From assembly GCF_018991925.1 (NCBI RefSeq), contig NW_024720711.1, positions 2,465,971 to 2,529,970 of the forward strand: 64,000 nt of DNA. The letters run 5' to 3'. The notes beneath the pieces were generated by a model. The model did no database searches. It was not told the origin of the DNA and worked only from the letters and a program-made list of their open reading frames with translations. Source of the DNA: Homarus americanus. Lineage: Eukaryota > Arthropoda > Malacostraca > Decapoda > Nephropidae. Position 1 is the stretch's first letter; each line of letters opens with the position of its first letter. The translations under genes and the position numbers were made by a program. Positions 63,045-64,000 of this stretch are shown here, piece by piece.

Positions 63045-63214
63045 CCTGTTATTGAGAATGGAATGTAGTTGTCAGAATTTAGATGTGTTATTCTGCCTGT
63101 CTGTCTATATCTGTTTATTCGACTTTGCTGTTATTTTGCTTTTATTTTGTCTTTCTATTACGTTATCTTTTCTGTTTATCTCCCTTATTTATGTTATTTA
63201 CTGCTTATTTCTCT

Positions 63215-63223
63215 CTCTGTGTA

Positions 63224-63274
<51 letters not shown>

Positions 63275-63300
63275 TTCTGTCTCTGTCTCTCTTCTCTACT
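63215..63300. repeat. (GTCT)n microsatellite
   Basis: About 14 GTCT units and a CTCTGTCTCT tail. Confidence 0.95.
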
Positions 63301-63504
63301 TCTTCTTAATGTTTCTCTCTCCTTTTTTGTATTCCTCTCACCTCTTTGCCAATTCCTCTCTCTCTCTCTCTGGTCACAGCCAGTACAAAGACCATCACGT
63401 TGTTATGCTGCCAACTCGCTAACTCAATTGTTTACGCTGGGAATCTTATCAGCGGAAGATAAAGCGATTGTCCCTCTCCCCTCACTATTAAATGATAGGG
63501 TCTA

Positions 63505-64000
63505 GAATCGCTTTGGTACTGTTCTAGGGGCTATGAGCTGTCAGTCCGGTGCTATTAGTGTCACCCTAGAGATATGGTAACTATCCTAGAGCTGCTTTGG
63601 GCACTGTTCTAGGGCTATTAGGTGCCAGTCCGGTGCTATTAGTGTCATTTTAGAGTCACGGTTGTCATCGTAGAGTTATGTCAACATCCTAGTAAAACTT
63701 TGGCACAGTTTTTGAGCGGCTAGAGCCAGTACAGTGCTAGTACTGCCAGTCTAAACTACTTCTACCATTCTAGAACCATGTGACACTCTTCTAGGACTGC
63801 ACGTTGTCAAGCCAGTTCTCCTAGTGCCACCCTAGGCGAACGAGAGCTATTGATACCGTCATAGTGCCACTGTTGTCACTCCTGCTGTCGTTCTAGAGCC
63901 ATTGTGGGTGCCATTAACGCCAGTCTAGAGCAACGAGTGCCTCTCTAGAACTGTTGTTGTTGTCCTCGTGATTCTCTAACTAGTGCCAAGCCAGTAACAT
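63505..64000. repeat. Degenerate 85-100-bp repeat rich in CTAG/TCTAGAG
   Basis: CTTTGG(T/G)(A/C)ACTGTTCTAGG recurs at 63511, 63595 and in weaker form at 63696. CAGTCCGGTGCTATTAGTGT is present at 63543 and 63627. CCTAGAG/TCTAGAG words continue to the window end with increasing divergence. It is truncated by the window edge. Confidence 0.75.

Overview
This is nuclear DNA from an arthropod, most likely a decapod crustacean (shrimp, crab or crayfish type). The evidence is (TTAGG)n/(CCTAA)n telomere-type tracts scattered as interstitial blocks on both strands, an extreme load of microsatellites and minisatellites, non-LTR retrotransposon remnants with a CR1-type 3' end common in decapod assemblies, tRNA-derived SINE bodies, and one exon of an arthropod-like two-pore-domain potassium channel. 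There is no bacterial gene organisation. A run of exactly 100 Ns at 49289-49388 marks a scaffold gap.

Genes. The only confidently coding host sequence is the first coding exon of a K2P potassium channel on the minus strand (1759 down to 1303). It carries the N-terminus, M1, the extracellular cap with three N-glycosylation sequons, and pore loop 1, and it ends at a splice donor inside the first selectivity-filter glycine codon. The rest of that gene lies to the left, outside the window. Three weaker host-exon candidates rest only on splice-site or start context: a signal-peptide exon at 2440-2704 (minus), a possible first exon at 5106-5218 (minus) below a CCAAT/CRE-rich stretch, and two small plus-strand exons bounded by good splice sites (14281-14309 and 54965-55031).

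Mobile elements. They are an internal-nonsense-bearing C-terminal fragment of a marine-invertebrate retroelement protein (about 17790-18268), an open 5'-truncated CR1-like RT tail (22561-23372), a decayed RT fragment of another non-LTR family (about 34490-34840, minus), a frameshifted Jockey-like element (about 37193-38868, minus), two tRNA-derived SINE bodies (15930-16012, 25780-25842), and two foldback/MITE-like elements (10841-10921, 42542-42778).

Repeats. Most of the window is tandem repeat: mono- to tetranucleotide tracts plus some thirty minisatellite families with units of about 12 to 120 bp. The largest is a 2.1-kb array of 22-bp units (26632-28757). Others are a 1-kb pyrimidine-rich 51-bp array (23373-24395), 0.8-1-kb arrays at 45175-45975, 49980-51060 and 51225-51985, and a 21-bp purine-rich array at 61615-62165. 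The long open frames that cover these arrays are translations of simple sequence and are not annotated as genes.

Most interesting signals. (i) The 19-bp minisatellite in the first K2P intron is made of copies of the exon-intron junction itself, including the selectivity-filter codons and splice donor. (ii) Many otherwise unrelated minisatellites each carry a CCAAT (ATTGG) core, often paired with a second motif (CRE, E2F-like TTTGGCGCGAAA, FOXO-like TTGTTTAC, or a GTTGCC half X-box). (iii) There are several inverted structures: a roughly 237-bp foldback element at 42542-42778, an 81-bp mariner-like miniature element at 10841-10921, and a pair of near-identical 70-bp cores in inverted orientation inside polypyrimidine/polypurine arms at 60525 and 62460.
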